Shown: positions 47,764 to 59,600 of the stretch, piece after piece
Layout: each line of letters opens with the position of its first letter
How positions within the stretch are numbered: position 1 is the stretch's first letter
Assembly (NCBI GenBank): GCA_037157565.1
Contig: JAZHRO010000063.1
Location: forward strand, 94,302,001-94,366,000
Source: Thalassia testudinum
Taxonomy: Eukaryota > Streptophyta > Magnoliopsida > Alismatales > Hydrocharitaceae
DNA: 64,000 nt
Direction: 5' to 3'
The notes under the pieces: generated by a model
Databases searched by the model: none
What the model was told of the DNA's origin: nothing
The model's input: the letters and a program-made list of their open reading frames with translations, nothing else
Program-made: the position numbers and the translations under genes

Positions 47764-49239
47764 TTCAACTAGCTGAGAAGAAGAAGGTTGAGAAGAAGAA
47801 TCAAACAATGCGAAAAGTCACCTTCACCGCCTTGGGTTTGGTTCCCAAGGCCCAACCAATGTAGGTCTAAGAGACCTCCCTTGCATACAACAATGACAAG
47901 GGTTGGTGTAGCCAAGCCAAACAAGGCTAAGGCCTTATTAATCAAATTGGTCCTTTAAAATCAGGTAACTTGATTTATCATTAAAGTTTTAATTCCTGAA
48001 GAAGAATTCGTTATAAAATCAACTGAAAGTAATTCCAATTTCTTAAGCTAACCTAGCCAGTCTATAATGAGGGTGCTAAGGGGAAGGTTCTTCCTCTGGC
48101 TTTCGCCTTTAGGTCCTTGATACCCCTTAGACATGATCGTTTTGTACTACCCCACAGACTTGGCACTGGGTTCGGCTAAAGAAGTTGTGATGACCTAGTA
48201 GTTAAATAACACATGTAGGTTAATTGATATTTTCTTTACAAATTGTTAACCTTTTCTTCAAGTTGATGTGGTGTTGGGTGAGTGGTCAACCAATTGACTT
48301 GACTGACAGACTAGTTAATGAACTTGATTGAGTCCAAGCTAGTCAATGTGGTCTCTACAAAAATAAAACCCTAAATATTGGACCTAGGGTTCATGCAATG
48401 ACTAAGTAATTCAGCTAGCAGACCAAGTATTCAGATAAAAAATACTCTCTATTATGCAAATGGAATCCAAATAAGATGAAATTTGGCAGGCAGATTCCTT
48501 TTCAGATAAGCTTTCCAAAGAATAGTTTTATGAAATTTTTATTGTTCCGAGTGATTTAATGTGAATTTTTAACTATTCAGGAAAAAAATGTGAATTAAAG
48601 CTTACTTGAACAGCTTTCAAACCCTACCGATTTTAGGTCAACCAGATCTGTGTGCCATTCACAATCAATTTTTGAAAATAAAAAAAATTTGGATTTCAAT
48701 ATGTTCGATCCCCATGCACTTCACTAATTTTTAAAAATTCTACAATGCGAATTTTTTTAATCAAACGATGGTGTTAGAAAGATAATTTGAAAATCTATGG
48801 TTAACCTGAATTTCAAGATTTTTGGATTGTCAAAAACTTAGCAAATTAATTTTTAAATTCATTGAAAAACTCTGGCAGAATTTCAGAAAGTGGTAAAAAG
48901 GCTTTTCAAAGTGATTTTGAAAGCAAAGAAGCCTTTTACCAAAAGAGTTTTTTTTTCCAATTTTTCCAATTTTTTTTGCAAATTTTTTTTTTGGAGAAAA
49001 CTTTTCAGATTTTTTTTGTGTTTCCTTTTTCAAAACCAAATACCTAGCCTAAGATTCAAATCAAATCCTAAACCTAAGGGATTTGGTGCGTGCCTGAATT
49101 CTTCAACTGCGCCTAATGCGTGAGTAGAATTTGCTTTTGTGTACCTGCACACCAAAAACAAGTAGAGGCAAATATGTCAGCATTAATATTGGCAATCAAA
49201 AATAAGAAATAGCGTTGACTCCCTAGCAATGGTGCCATT
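47764..49239 (-). other. Leader of element F with primer binding site
   Basis: AT-rich noncoding region between LTR and gag. The primer site is at 49220-49237 (TGGCACCATTGCTAGGGA on the minus strand), two bases from the LTR end. It differs from that of E mainly by G-to-A changes. Homopolymer T/A tracts occupy 48940-49020. I see no gene. Confidence 0.7.
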
Positions 49240-51399
49240 TGTTAGGAATGTGAAATCGCGATTTGATTTATAACACACCGTAGTATAGTTGTGAAATCCA
49301 TTTTCAACAACAATTTTAGAGAGATTAGGTGAGTCTTAGTCAATCTCAGGGACACATGATATTTTTGCAAGTTTGATTCCGATTTTCTCTACTTGTTTAG
49401 AATCATAGTTTTGTGTTTAAGGTACGAATATACAAGTCGCTGGTTGCATTGTTTACGCATAAAACATGCACATGTGTCAAATAAAGAACGAACGTTAAAG
49501 TATGTGTCTCGGTGTGCATGACTTTAACTACTCGATGGCGACCAACAGAAAACTCATTCATTGTTAAATCCTTAATATCCTCCAGAACCAACATTTTATT
49601 TGCATGAAAGAAAGACTATGATCCAAATAGAGATAACAGACAATCTTTATTTCATTGAATCAAGTCATCAAGTTTTTTCAATCAATTCTAAAGGAATGCA
49701 TGTACATGGATTGAGAAACAACGAAATCTATGCTAACAGAAAAGAGATACACGCATGGATCTCAAGGAGAATATGCGTGCACTCTAGGAGATAGGTAATA
49801 CTAGTTTATTAGCAGAAAATAATTCAAGAAATTAAACTACGAAGAACGATTATCACTACGGGAAAACAGGCACCAGAGGTGGTCTCTGGTGGCCATGTGT
49901 GGCTTGCGGTAGTAGGAGGGAAGGAGGGACAACCAAGGTGGGTGGTCAGCCTCTTGAGAGGTGGTGGAGGCTCTTGCTCTTGGACATGGAACTGGTGGTG
50001 CATGTTGAGGAGGGAGCTGACCAATGAAGATGAAGGTGGAGATGGTGGCATTTAAGAACATGTAGATGGCTCCTTTGGGCGACCACCTTAGGTAGTCTTT
50101 TATAGACTTGGAAGACCTAGGGTAGGCATTGGAGAGAAGCCTCTAGAAGGGCTTAGGTGGCAGCTAATTTGTGAAAGGAGTGGGTCTTCTTAGATCCACA
50201 ATTTGTGGATCTAAATGGACTTGCTATAGTTAGGGTTTCAAGTTTTTTCCAAGTGGCAGCACCTATGTGTGGATGCCAACTTTGTGTTGGTGTGGGTGTG
50301 TGTGTGTGCCACTTAGGTGGCGCCTAAGTTAGGTCTAGGTAGGGTACTATAGGTCTAGGTAATTTGGTCTAAGTAGGTTTCTAAAAATAGGTTCACAGGA
50401 CCTATTGCTAAGGTGATAGATCCAATTAAACTTAACACTAGTTTAATTGGGTCAATGTGTGTGTAAATGGGAGAGAAAATTCCCAATTAGGTTAGGTATG
50501 GGTCAATTGGACTCAGCACGGTCAATTGGACTCTGCTGAGTCCAATTAGACTTGCATAGGTTGAGAATTGAGATTAATTGGACTTTCTGAGCCCAATTAA
50601 CGAGGTAGAGTGTAATTGACTTCACCTGAGTCAATTGGGCTTAGTGGGAAGCAAGTTAGGTTCTTAAGAGGGTCTTAGGATGGTATATTAGGCTTAGGGT
50701 ACCTTAAATTTGATCTCCTAGGGTGTAGGGTAGGGTTTCTAGGCCTTAAGGAGCAAGATGTATCTTTAAATCCAAAATCAACAACTAGAGAAGGCTTCCA
50801 GATGTCTGATCAGAAGATCAGACGACATATACTTTAGAATTAGAAGTCTAATCTTGAGTTTGGACATCCAATATTGAGTCAGTATTGGTGTTAGGGTTTT
50901 GTCTTGGGTTTTTACAAAGATTGGATGTCCAGCACACTATCTGGACATCTAGAGGTGGGTTGGAAAATGGTTTTTGGTTGTTTTAGGCTAAAATGACCTA
51001 ATGGAAGGGAGGCTAAGGTATGGGAAGGTTGCTAGGGTTATCCTAAGGGCTAAGCATAGGTGTAGGGATGTCTTATGTTCTTCATAGTTTAATTTTAACA
51101 TTAAATTCCTACATGTAGTATAGTATACCTCTCCATACTCTTTGTCTTCATCTTATTTGCATCTTTATTCCAAGCTTCTGCTCAGTACTGCTGCAACTCT
51201 GGCCTTTTTCCAAGTTTAGGTTATCTTCCTAAGCTCCTTTTTACCTGAAAACCAAATAATTCATCAATTAGTATAGAAAATTGGTATTATTTCATAAATA
51301 AAGATGCAAAGTATGCAATTAATGCATGAATTAATCCTAAGTTAGGCTAAGATCTAACTCAATTTAGGTCAATTAAGTCCTATGATTGCTGCAGAATCA
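49240..51399 (-). repeat. 5' LTR of element F (about 2,160 bp)
   Basis: The left end tgttaggaatg abuts the primer site. The right end, read on the minus strand, is TGATTCTGCAGCAATCA, a 17-nt palindrome like the starts of other LTRs here. Beyond it the sequence switches to plus-sense Tat-type RNase H (51400 on). The 3' LTR is outside the window, so the ends rest on motifs and context. The TSD would be ACGTT (51400-51404). The family is different from B/D/E/G/H. Confidence 0.72.
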
Positions 51400-52219
51400 A
51401 CGTTCGTGTCGCCAAGTCCATGGGCGCTCCATCGTTGGAAGTGTATAAGGATTCTTAGTTGGTGGCTAACCAAATAAATGGAGTACCAAGCTAGAGATCC
51501 TACTATGAGTTGCTATACCAACAGAGTAAAGGAAGAATTGTATGATTGCAAAACCACTTTGGTCAGGTGGACACCCACATTCGACAACCCCCTAGCAGAT
51601 GCCTTAGCCCGTCTAGCATTCGCGATTCCTTTAGGACTGGAGGAAGATACATGGCTTCAGGCATTGAATGAAATGAACCAATGTTGCCTCCACCCAAAGC
51701 ATTTGTAATACAGCAATCTACCTCGTGGATGATGCCTATAATACTATTTCTAAACACTAGCAAGTTCCCCCAAATGAGTTGTGCCTTAAAGCATTCCGGT
51801 TAAAAGCATTAAGGTACACCATGATAGGCGAGCAATTATTTAAGTAGGGATATTCAACCCCCTTATTACACTGCCTTACAAAAGAAGAAGCGTCGTAGGC
51901 CCTTCAGGAAGCCCACAGGGACATATGCTGTAACCATGAAGGGTACAAAGCTCTCCTAGCTCAGTTATTCTAATTGAGGTATTTCTAGCCTCAGATGAAG
52001 CAACATTGCAAATGTTTTGTGCGCAAATGTGATAAGTGCCAACGATTCGCTACACTTTATCACCTGTCGCCAGGGCAAATGGTACCCATCATGTCGTCGA
52101 TCCCTTTTGCTAAATGGGGAATGGATTTCATTGGCCCATTTCCACAGGTGCCTGCTCAAAAGTGCTTCATTCAAGTGGCAGTAGATTATTTCTCCAAATG
52201 GGTTGAAGCTGAGGCCATG
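51400..52219 (+). pseudogene. Element J: Tat-type Ty3/gypsy pol fragment (RNase H end and integrase), degenerate
   Basis: Begins in RNase H (RVAKSMGAPSLEVYKDS, then a stop) and continues through ARDPTMSCY and FDNPLADALARLAFAIP. A linker with ALRYTMIGEQLFK follows, then the integrase zinc-binding region (EAHRDICCNHEGYKALLA ... CDKCQRFA, with stops). The start of the integrase core follows (KWGMDFIGPFP with the first catalytic Asp, then VAVDYFSKWVEAEAM). The CDKCQRFA and FVRKC patterns are typical of the Tat branch. It is cut on the left by element F and on the right by element E (TSD of E: CCATG 52215-52219). It has many stops and is the oldest layer in the window. Confidence 0.82.
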
Positions 52220-55041
52220 TGTTGGTGCGACAGACGGTTTGTGTTATATCGTTGTAGTAAAGCCGGTTGTCACCAACGTTTCATATAAAATTTTTATTAC
52301 TCGGAAAACTGAAAGAGTTCCCGAGGTCGAACTCAGGGAGCAAGTTGTATTCTAGAGATATACAAGTTCTATTACAAAAATAAAGAGAGAGAGAGAGAGA
52401 TGAAAAATTGGCTTCTTCTTCTTTCTTCCTCTTTGTCTTTGGTTCTTCCTGTTCTTCTTCTTCTTCTTCTTCTTTCTTCAGATTTTCCCCTCGTGCTCTT
52501 CTTCTTCTGTTCTTCCTTCTACTTTCTTCAGATTTTTCTTCTGCTTTCTTCCTTCTGCTTTCTTCAGATTTTTCCCCTCTGTCTCTGGTTCTTCCTGTTC
52601 TTCTTCTTCTTCTTCTTCTTCTTCTTCTGCTTTCTTCCTTGTCAGATCGTCTTCTTCTTTTCTTGCTTCTTGCTTCTTTTCATTTCTTCTTCTGCAATCG
52701 TGGTGTTTCTGCCTTCGGCTACTAAGTCTCCCTTCCTTCTTCTTCAGCCTGCCTTCTGTGTTGCTCTGGCTGCTGGCTGTCCGTCGTCTGGCCCGGTGCT
52801 TCGACGACTTAACTGAGCAGTTGCTACAGTGCAGCTGCTTCTTCTTCCGCAGTCCTTCACCTGTGCCTGCACGCTCAAGAGTTCATCAGAAGGCAAAAAC
52901 CTACTCTACCCCCCCTCCCCCGCGTATCTCTCTCTCTGAAATCACTCATCGGAAGCTCTCCCAGAGCGCTACCGGGTAATCGGGTTCGGATCAGGCCCGG
53001 GTCCAGGCCCACCGGCGTGCGTGGTGGGCGAGGAGTGCAGGTCAGTCTAATCGGGTCGGGCCAGGTCCGCGGAGCGTGGTCACGGACGAGGCCGAGTCGG
53101 GTCGGGTCGGGTGAGAGGGACCTCACCCCGTGGTAACTGAGGCAAACAGCATACGGCAGGTTTTCAATTTATGTGTCCGCGCGCCTTTGAGAGATTCCGA
53201 GGTGGGACTAAATGTCCCACCCCAAGTCTCTTACGCCTGCAGCAGGGAAGGTGCTCCCAATTGCGTCGGCTGTTGAGGCATACAGCTCCAATCGAGGGCC
53301 AGGGTATGTGCGTGGGACTCTTCCGCGCTGGCCGAGGCTATTCAATCTGGGATATCTCGGCTTGGAGCAACCTCGAGCAGGCTTCGAGCTTCTTCGCCAA
53401 TGGCGGCCAAGGCCTGGAACCTGAAACCAATGGCACGGCCTCTCGGCCAAATCAGACAGGCGGAGGACCTTCGCCGTGGCACGGCGAAGGTGGTCAGGGG
53501 GTCTGCAGGGGGCGAGAGGGGGCTGTCTGGTCGTCCTAGGTCAGACTGTGAGCGAGGGAGTGGGTGTGTTCGGTGGGTCTGCAGGAGGTGTTTGGTGGGA
53601 AGTGGAGGGGCGGAAGAGGATCAGGGTGAGGAGGCGGAAGTTCTGCGGTGGTCGGCGAGCCGTGTGGGTCGCTGAGGTGATGGGAGCGGCTCGCCGGAGG
53701 GTGGTCGGAGGCGGAGAGGATGAGGGTGAACAGGGTCGGTAGAGGGCTTAATTGACTAAATCGAAAGCGGGGAAAGAAAGAGGAGGAGAAGGGGAGTAAG
53801 CCTAACTTAACTGCAGGGACGAAGGGGGAGGAACAGGGCGACAGTCGTATCGACTGTCGCCGGAGAAGATGATGCTCAGGGAGAGGGGCGGCGGCGAGCA
53901 GAAGGCTGGAGAGGCGCCAGCTGGGTGCGGCGTGGCGCGGGAAGAGCAGGGGAGGAGGTCTCTGCTGCTGGTAGTGCGGCAGAGCGAAGAGGTGGAGGGA
54001 GAGGATGTCGCCGGAGCTGGTGAGCGTCTGCCGGAGAAAGAAGAGACGAAAGCTGGGGGTTTTCTCCGTCAGATCCAGGCTGCCTTGGTCGGTGGAGCGG
54101 CGGGGGGTATTTATAGGGTTGAAGCAGGGAGGAAGGCGGAGGGAGACGACGTGTCTCCCTCGCCGGAGCATGGTCGGAATTCGAACCCATACCGTCCGTG
54201 CGTTCGCACGGCCGGTAGGGGGGGCTGCAAGGACCATGGGGGTGCTCCTGCGACGGCTGACGACGCAGGGCACCCTCCGGTACACATGCCAGGTCCTCCA
54301 CCTTACCCTGCGCGGCGCCATGCTCCGCGCAAGGTCGCCGGAGCATGGTGCTGGCAGGGTTTTGCAGGAGGGACCTGTTTGCAAAGAACGAAGGAGAGTT
54401 AGGGGCCTAAATGCGAGGGTTCAAAAGTTGAGGGCCAAAGAGTAAATATATGAGGACCAAAGTGTAAAGTCGGTCAAGGAGGTTTCTTCTTAGGCTCAAG
54501 TTTTTATACATGACTAATTAGGACCTAAGGAATCTGATGGTGAAATTTATTTTCATATTAAACCTTTTTTGACCGGTCAATTTGCGCAAAAACCCAAATT
54601 AAGTTATTAATTGGGCATGGTTCTCAATGTAGGTCAAAATGGGTTCTAAAGGCCAAATTGAAGGTTCTAAACCCTAGAGATTATTTTTATATGAATTTTA
54701 GAGGGTTTATTCTATTTTTACTTTGCCTCGAACCTTGTGAATTGAAGTGGGTTGTTTTAGGGTTACAGATTATCATTTGGTTCCTTGAAAGTGCTGTAGC
54801 CCTTGCTAGATCATCTCGTCCCACTTTTATTCTTATTAAGCTGTTCTGACCTGTGTTTGGGCCCTGAATTACCCTGTATGCAGATTATACTGGTAAAATT
54901 GCACTTTTACCCCTTATGACTGGTTTTCTTCTCAAACTCAGAATTCTCTGAGTTAAGCCTTTCCTTGAGATATGTAGGAGCTTTTATCCTTTGTATTGGG
55001 TCAAAATGAGCTAGTTATGGCTCATGATGAGGTTCTCATCA
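52220..55041 (-). repeat. 3' LTR of element E (2,822 bp)
   Basis: Minus-strand start TGATGAGAACCTCATCA (55041-55025) directly after the polypurine tract; end at 52220 (tgttggtgcgac on +). It contains a (GA)n run, CTT-rich microsatellites (52410-52640), the U5 motif at 52321-52342, a GGTGGGAC/GTCCCACC hairpin (53201-53221) and a GC- and CpG-rich block (52980-54370). Open frames in the GC-rich block run on both strands and are treated as chance. Confidence 0.93.
54108..54115 (-). promoter_or_regulatory. TATA box in LTR of E
   Basis: TATAAATA on the minus strand in caaccctataaatacccccc, followed downstream by the GC-rich block. Confidence 0.6.
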
Positions 55042-56603
55042 TACCCCCATGCCTAGCTTTTGCTAGTCCCTTAGCAAAAAAAAACTTAAGGTTTCAACCC
55101 TTGTTCTAGACCATGAAGTTTTCAATGGTTTTAGATAAGTGCCTTTTTATTTGAGCATAGATTAGGTTAGAATGCTGACCATAGGCCTAAAAGATACTCT
55201 AGTACCAATCAAGATCCAAATCTGTCTAGCCTTAGCCTCAGTCTTTTAGCAAAGGTTTTTAAGGCCCGCAAGAACTAACCTAAGGTTTATTGGACTTCGT
55301 GGTTAAAGCACCCGTGCTTGAAATGATTTTAGCCCTGGCCCAGTTCGCAGTGCGTTTTGTAAGAGAGAGATAGAAAGTTTTTTCTGTTTGGAGAGTTTTC
55401 TCTCTCTTTTTCTTTTTAGTTCTAGTCTAGGGTTGGCTTTTCAACACGGTCTGTATCAGATTCCTTGCTCCCATCATCAATCCTCAAGGGTTCCTGGCGA
55501 TCGATGCTTCGAGATAGCACCGCCCATGGCAACCCCCGGAACCCTGGCTATTGAGATTTCGAGATAATCCCATCCATGGTATTCCGTGGCCGAATCCAGA
55601 CCCTGGCAATTGACACTTCGAGATAATGCCATCCATGGAATCTGAACCAGCAGAGTGCTTACATGCCCCCCGTAGGATATGTAAATATCCTAAGAGACAA
55701 GCACCGAGGAGATGATATTTTGTTACGCATCTTCGAGGGGATTTTCCGCCTCTCTGCGCTGGGAACTCGTCCAAATCAACTTGTGTTGATCGGCCATTCC
55801 TATTCTAGGTGTTCTTTTCAGATTTTTGCGACGCTTCTGCGTGATTCTGATTTTTACGCTTACTGAACCAGGCTGTGTGTGAGATTAGGGTGCTTAGGTT
55901 ACTGAGTCCCGTAAACCAAAAATTAGTTAACGAGGCCGAATACTCCCTAAGCCTTAGACCTAATACTTCAGCTTTTCATTTTCCTCAACCTCTTGAGGAG
56001 TGTCCAGATCTTAATGAGTACTAAGAGTCTATTCAAGAATGCCTAAGGTTTGCATTCTTACTAATCTTATTGTGCACTTTTCAGTTATTTTCTTGAATGA
56101 GGTCTAGAACTTAGGTTAATTCCTTAGTTCCTTACTAATGACTATCAACTTTTCTTATAATTTTGTGCTCCTTTTTCATTTTGTTTCTTCTCTCCTTCAC
56201 AAAATTTTCCTTCTCCTCTTTTCCTCTTATTCTTTTTCGAAAAATTTTTTTAATTTTTATGGTATTTTTGGCATATGTGAATTTTTTTTGTTTGAAACCT
56301 TTTCTTACGAGTTTTTGCACTTTCATACCCCCCCATGCCTAAGATTTGCAATGTCCTCATTGTAACCTAGGGGGTCTTAGTTCATTCCTTAAGACAGAAA
56401 TTTGGGTGAGTGGATGGGTCGGGTTGAATTTTTGCGGACGATTTCAAATTTCAGATGCGAACATCTGAGTTGGGGTCGGCTGTCTATAAGGGTGAACTTC
56501 GAGTGCTGAAAGGTGTCAGAACAAGTTTCAGGTTTTCAAAGAGAATGACGGGCTGCCTCCCGTTAAGCGCTGAGTTTTACGCCATCGGCTGGGCGCAATA
56601 AGC
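55042..56603 (-). other. 3' noncoding domain of element E with two polypurine tracts
   Basis: From gag-pol towards the LTR on the minus strand come a GGGAGGCAGCCC motif (about 56550-56562), a hairpin CAATG-AGGA-CATTG (56349-56362), an internal polypurine tract (ggcatggggggg, 56328-56339) and a T/A-rich stretch. Then follow a hairpin GGATAT-TTAC-ATATCC (55675-55690), three tandem units beginning CCATGG (55633, 55574, 55524; spacings 59 and 50) and the terminal polypurine tract next to 55041. The same 59/50 layout is in element B. No open frame here looks like an envelope gene. Confidence 0.75.
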
Positions 56604-59600
56604 TCAAGGGGAAAGGAGGATATGAGATGCCTCAGCCAAATCAGTAGAAGTTACATCAATGAACGGCTTGAGTCTTTGACCATTCACGATGAAAGGTTCA
56701 GAATCGTGGCTGAGTGGACTGATTTCGATTGCTCCATTTCCAAAAACCTGTCGGACCAAATATGGTCCGACCCACTTAGATCTCAGTTTTCCTGGGAAGA
56801 GTTTGAGTCGGGCATCAAAGAGTAGGACCTTTTGACCAGGATGGAAGATCTTTCTTGAGATGTGTTTGTCGTGGAAGGCTTTAACCCGCTCCTTGTAGAT
56901 TTGCGAGTTCTCGTACGCGTCTGTGCGTAATTCATCGATCTCGCTGATTTGGAGTTTTCTGTGGGTCCCAGCCTTGGAAAGATCTAGATTACAGTTCCGT
57001 ACTGCCCAATAGGCTTTATGCTCCAGTTCGACGGGAAGGTGGCATGCCTTTCCGTACACCAATCTAAAGGGAGACATGCCCAATTGGGTCTTGTGGGCGG
57101 TCCTATAGGCCCACAATGCTTCCGGAAGCCGGGATGACCAGTCCTTCCTGTCAGGTCGAACAGTGACCTGTAGGATTTTCTTGATCTCCCGATTCGACAG
57201 CTCAGCTAGACCATTAGTTTGGGGGTGGTAAGGAGTAGAGATTCGATGAGACACCCCGTATTTGGTCATCAGTGACCTAAACTGAGCATTTGTGAAATGG
57301 GTCCCCCCATCAGAGATTATTGCACGAGGAATCCCGAACCTTGAGAAAATGTGTTGATGAATGAATTTGAGAACGATTTTGTGATCACAGGTTCGGGTCG
57401 GTATGGCTTCGATCCATTTGGACACGTAGTCCACGGCCAACAGAATGTATTCGAAACCATCCGAAACAGGAAAGGGGCCCATAAAATCAATCCCCCAAAC
57501 ATCAAAGATTTCGCATACTAGAATCGGTTGCATAGGCATCATGTTGCGATGGCTCATGTTGCCCAAAGTCTGGCAACGACTGCATGCCTTGCAATGACTG
57601 TATGCGTCTTTGAACAGTGTGGGCCAGTAAAAGCCGCACTGGAGGACTTTTGATGCGGTTTTATGCCCGGCAAAATGGCCACCGCATGCCTGGTCATGGC
57701 AGAAAGAGAGGATATTGTTGACTTCCCCTTCCGGGATACATCTCCGGATGATCTGATCGGCACCTATGCGGAAGAGGTACGGGTCTTCCCAAATGTAATA
57801 CTTGGCATCGGAGCGTAATTTGTCTTTCTTGGCCTTCGGCCAATCGGACGGGGTCTGATGAGATGCCAAGTAATTTACAATATTAGCAAACCATGGAAGG
57901 CTAGTACCAATAGTCAGCAGGTGCTCATCGGGAAAATGCTCAGTGATGGGTCCGGAAGGGTCTATCATTTCAGAAGGAAGACGGGACAAGTGATCAGCTA
58001 CCACGTTTTGTTTTCCCGCTTTATCGCGAATCTCGAGGTCAAATTCTTGCAACAGCAAGATCCATCGGATCAATCGAGGCTTCGCGTCCTTCTTTGCAAG
58101 GAGATGCCTCACAGCTGTGTGATCCGAGTATATGATGACATGGGAACCCAGAAGGTATGATCTGAATTTCTCTAGGGCAAATACTACAGCTAGCAGCTCT
58201 TTCTCAGTAACTGTATAGTTACGCTGAGCCTCATCGAGTGTTTTGCTGGCGTAGTAAATGACCACAGGTTTCTTGTCATTCTTCTGCCCCAAAACCGCTC
58301 CTACAGCGAAGTCGGATGCATCACACATGATCTCAAAGGGTTGAGACCAATCAGGGGACTGTAGGATCGGGGCTTGGGTGACTCGGTCACGCAGGATTTC
58401 AAATGCTTGAGTGCATTCCTTGGAGATTTCGAAGGGAACATCCTTGGAGAGAAGAGTGGTCAGGGGGCGTGCGATTTTTGAGAAATTAGGGATAAATCGT
58501 CGATAAAAACCGACATGCCCTAAAAAGGATCGGATGTCCCTGATCGAGCTAGGCATGGGAAGGCGAGAAATCAGATTAACCTTAGCTCGATCCACTTGGA
58601 TACCTTTCTCCGAAATTGAGTGTCCCAGGACAATTCCCTCAGGCACCATGAAATGGCTCTTTTCCCAGGAAAGAACCAAATTCACGTCGATGCACCGCCT
58701 GAGTATCTGGACCAAGTGCTGGAGGCAATCGTCGAATGATGCTCCGAAAACTGAAAAGTCATCCATGAAGACTTCCAGATAATCACCTACCATATCTGAG
58801 AATATGGCAAGCATGCATCGCTGAAAAGTAGCGGGTGCATTGCAAAGACCGAAAGGCATCCTTCGGAAAGCGTATGTTCCGAAGGGGCAGGTGAATGTGG
58901 TCTTTTCTTGGTCCTCAGGATGGATTGCCACCTGGTTATAACCGGAGTACCCGTCAAGAAAGCAGAAGAACCTATTTCCCGCTAGTTTTTCGAGAATTTG
59001 ATCAATGAAGGGTAGTGGGAAATGATCCTTCTTCGTGGAGGAATTGAGTCGACGGTAATCTATACAGACTCTCCACGAGTTGGCTAATCGGGTAGGAATG
59101 ATTTCTCCGGTCTCAGTCGTTATAGTGGTGAGTCCTGCCTTCTTAGGCACGACCTGAATTGGGCTCACCCAACGACTATCGGAGATCGGGTAGATGATCC
59201 CGGCATCTAACCACTTGATGATCTCCTTTTTCACGACCTCCTGCAGATTGGGGTTTAAGCGTCTCTGCATTTCACGAGAAGGTCGTGTGCCCTCTTCTGA
59301 ATAGATATGATGAGTACAATAAGAGGGACTTATTCCAGTCAAATCATCGAGGGTCCATCCGATGGCTCTGCGATGTTGCTGGAGGACAACAGTCAGACGG
59401 GATTCCTGTTCAGGATTGAGGTTGGAATTGATGATCACAGGAAGGGTCTGATTAGAACCCAAAAAGATGTATTTCAAATGAGCAGGAAGGGGTTTCAGTT
59501 CAAGGATGGGGTTTTCAGCAGCAGCGGGTGGTTCAGTATAGATGTGAGGTTCAAGGGTGGGAGTTATTGGGTTGTTCACATCTGGATTTGACTCCTCTAT

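Noticed and set aside
52400..52816. 138-codon hydrophobic frame, also at 63402-63818
   Set aside because: Identical because both copies are LTRs of element E; a CTT-rich microsatellite read as L, F and S. Not a gene, and antisense to the element.
53536..54402. Long open frames on both strands (282, 177 and 156 codons) in a GC-rich region
   Set aside because: They lie inside the LTR of element E, overlap each other in several frames and have no recognisable domain. High GC removes stop codons by chance.
55042..56603. An env-like gene between pol and the 3' LTR of E
   Set aside because: No frame longer than about 100 codons with signal peptide and membrane segment; the region is explained by polypurine tracts, repeats and A/T-rich DNA.
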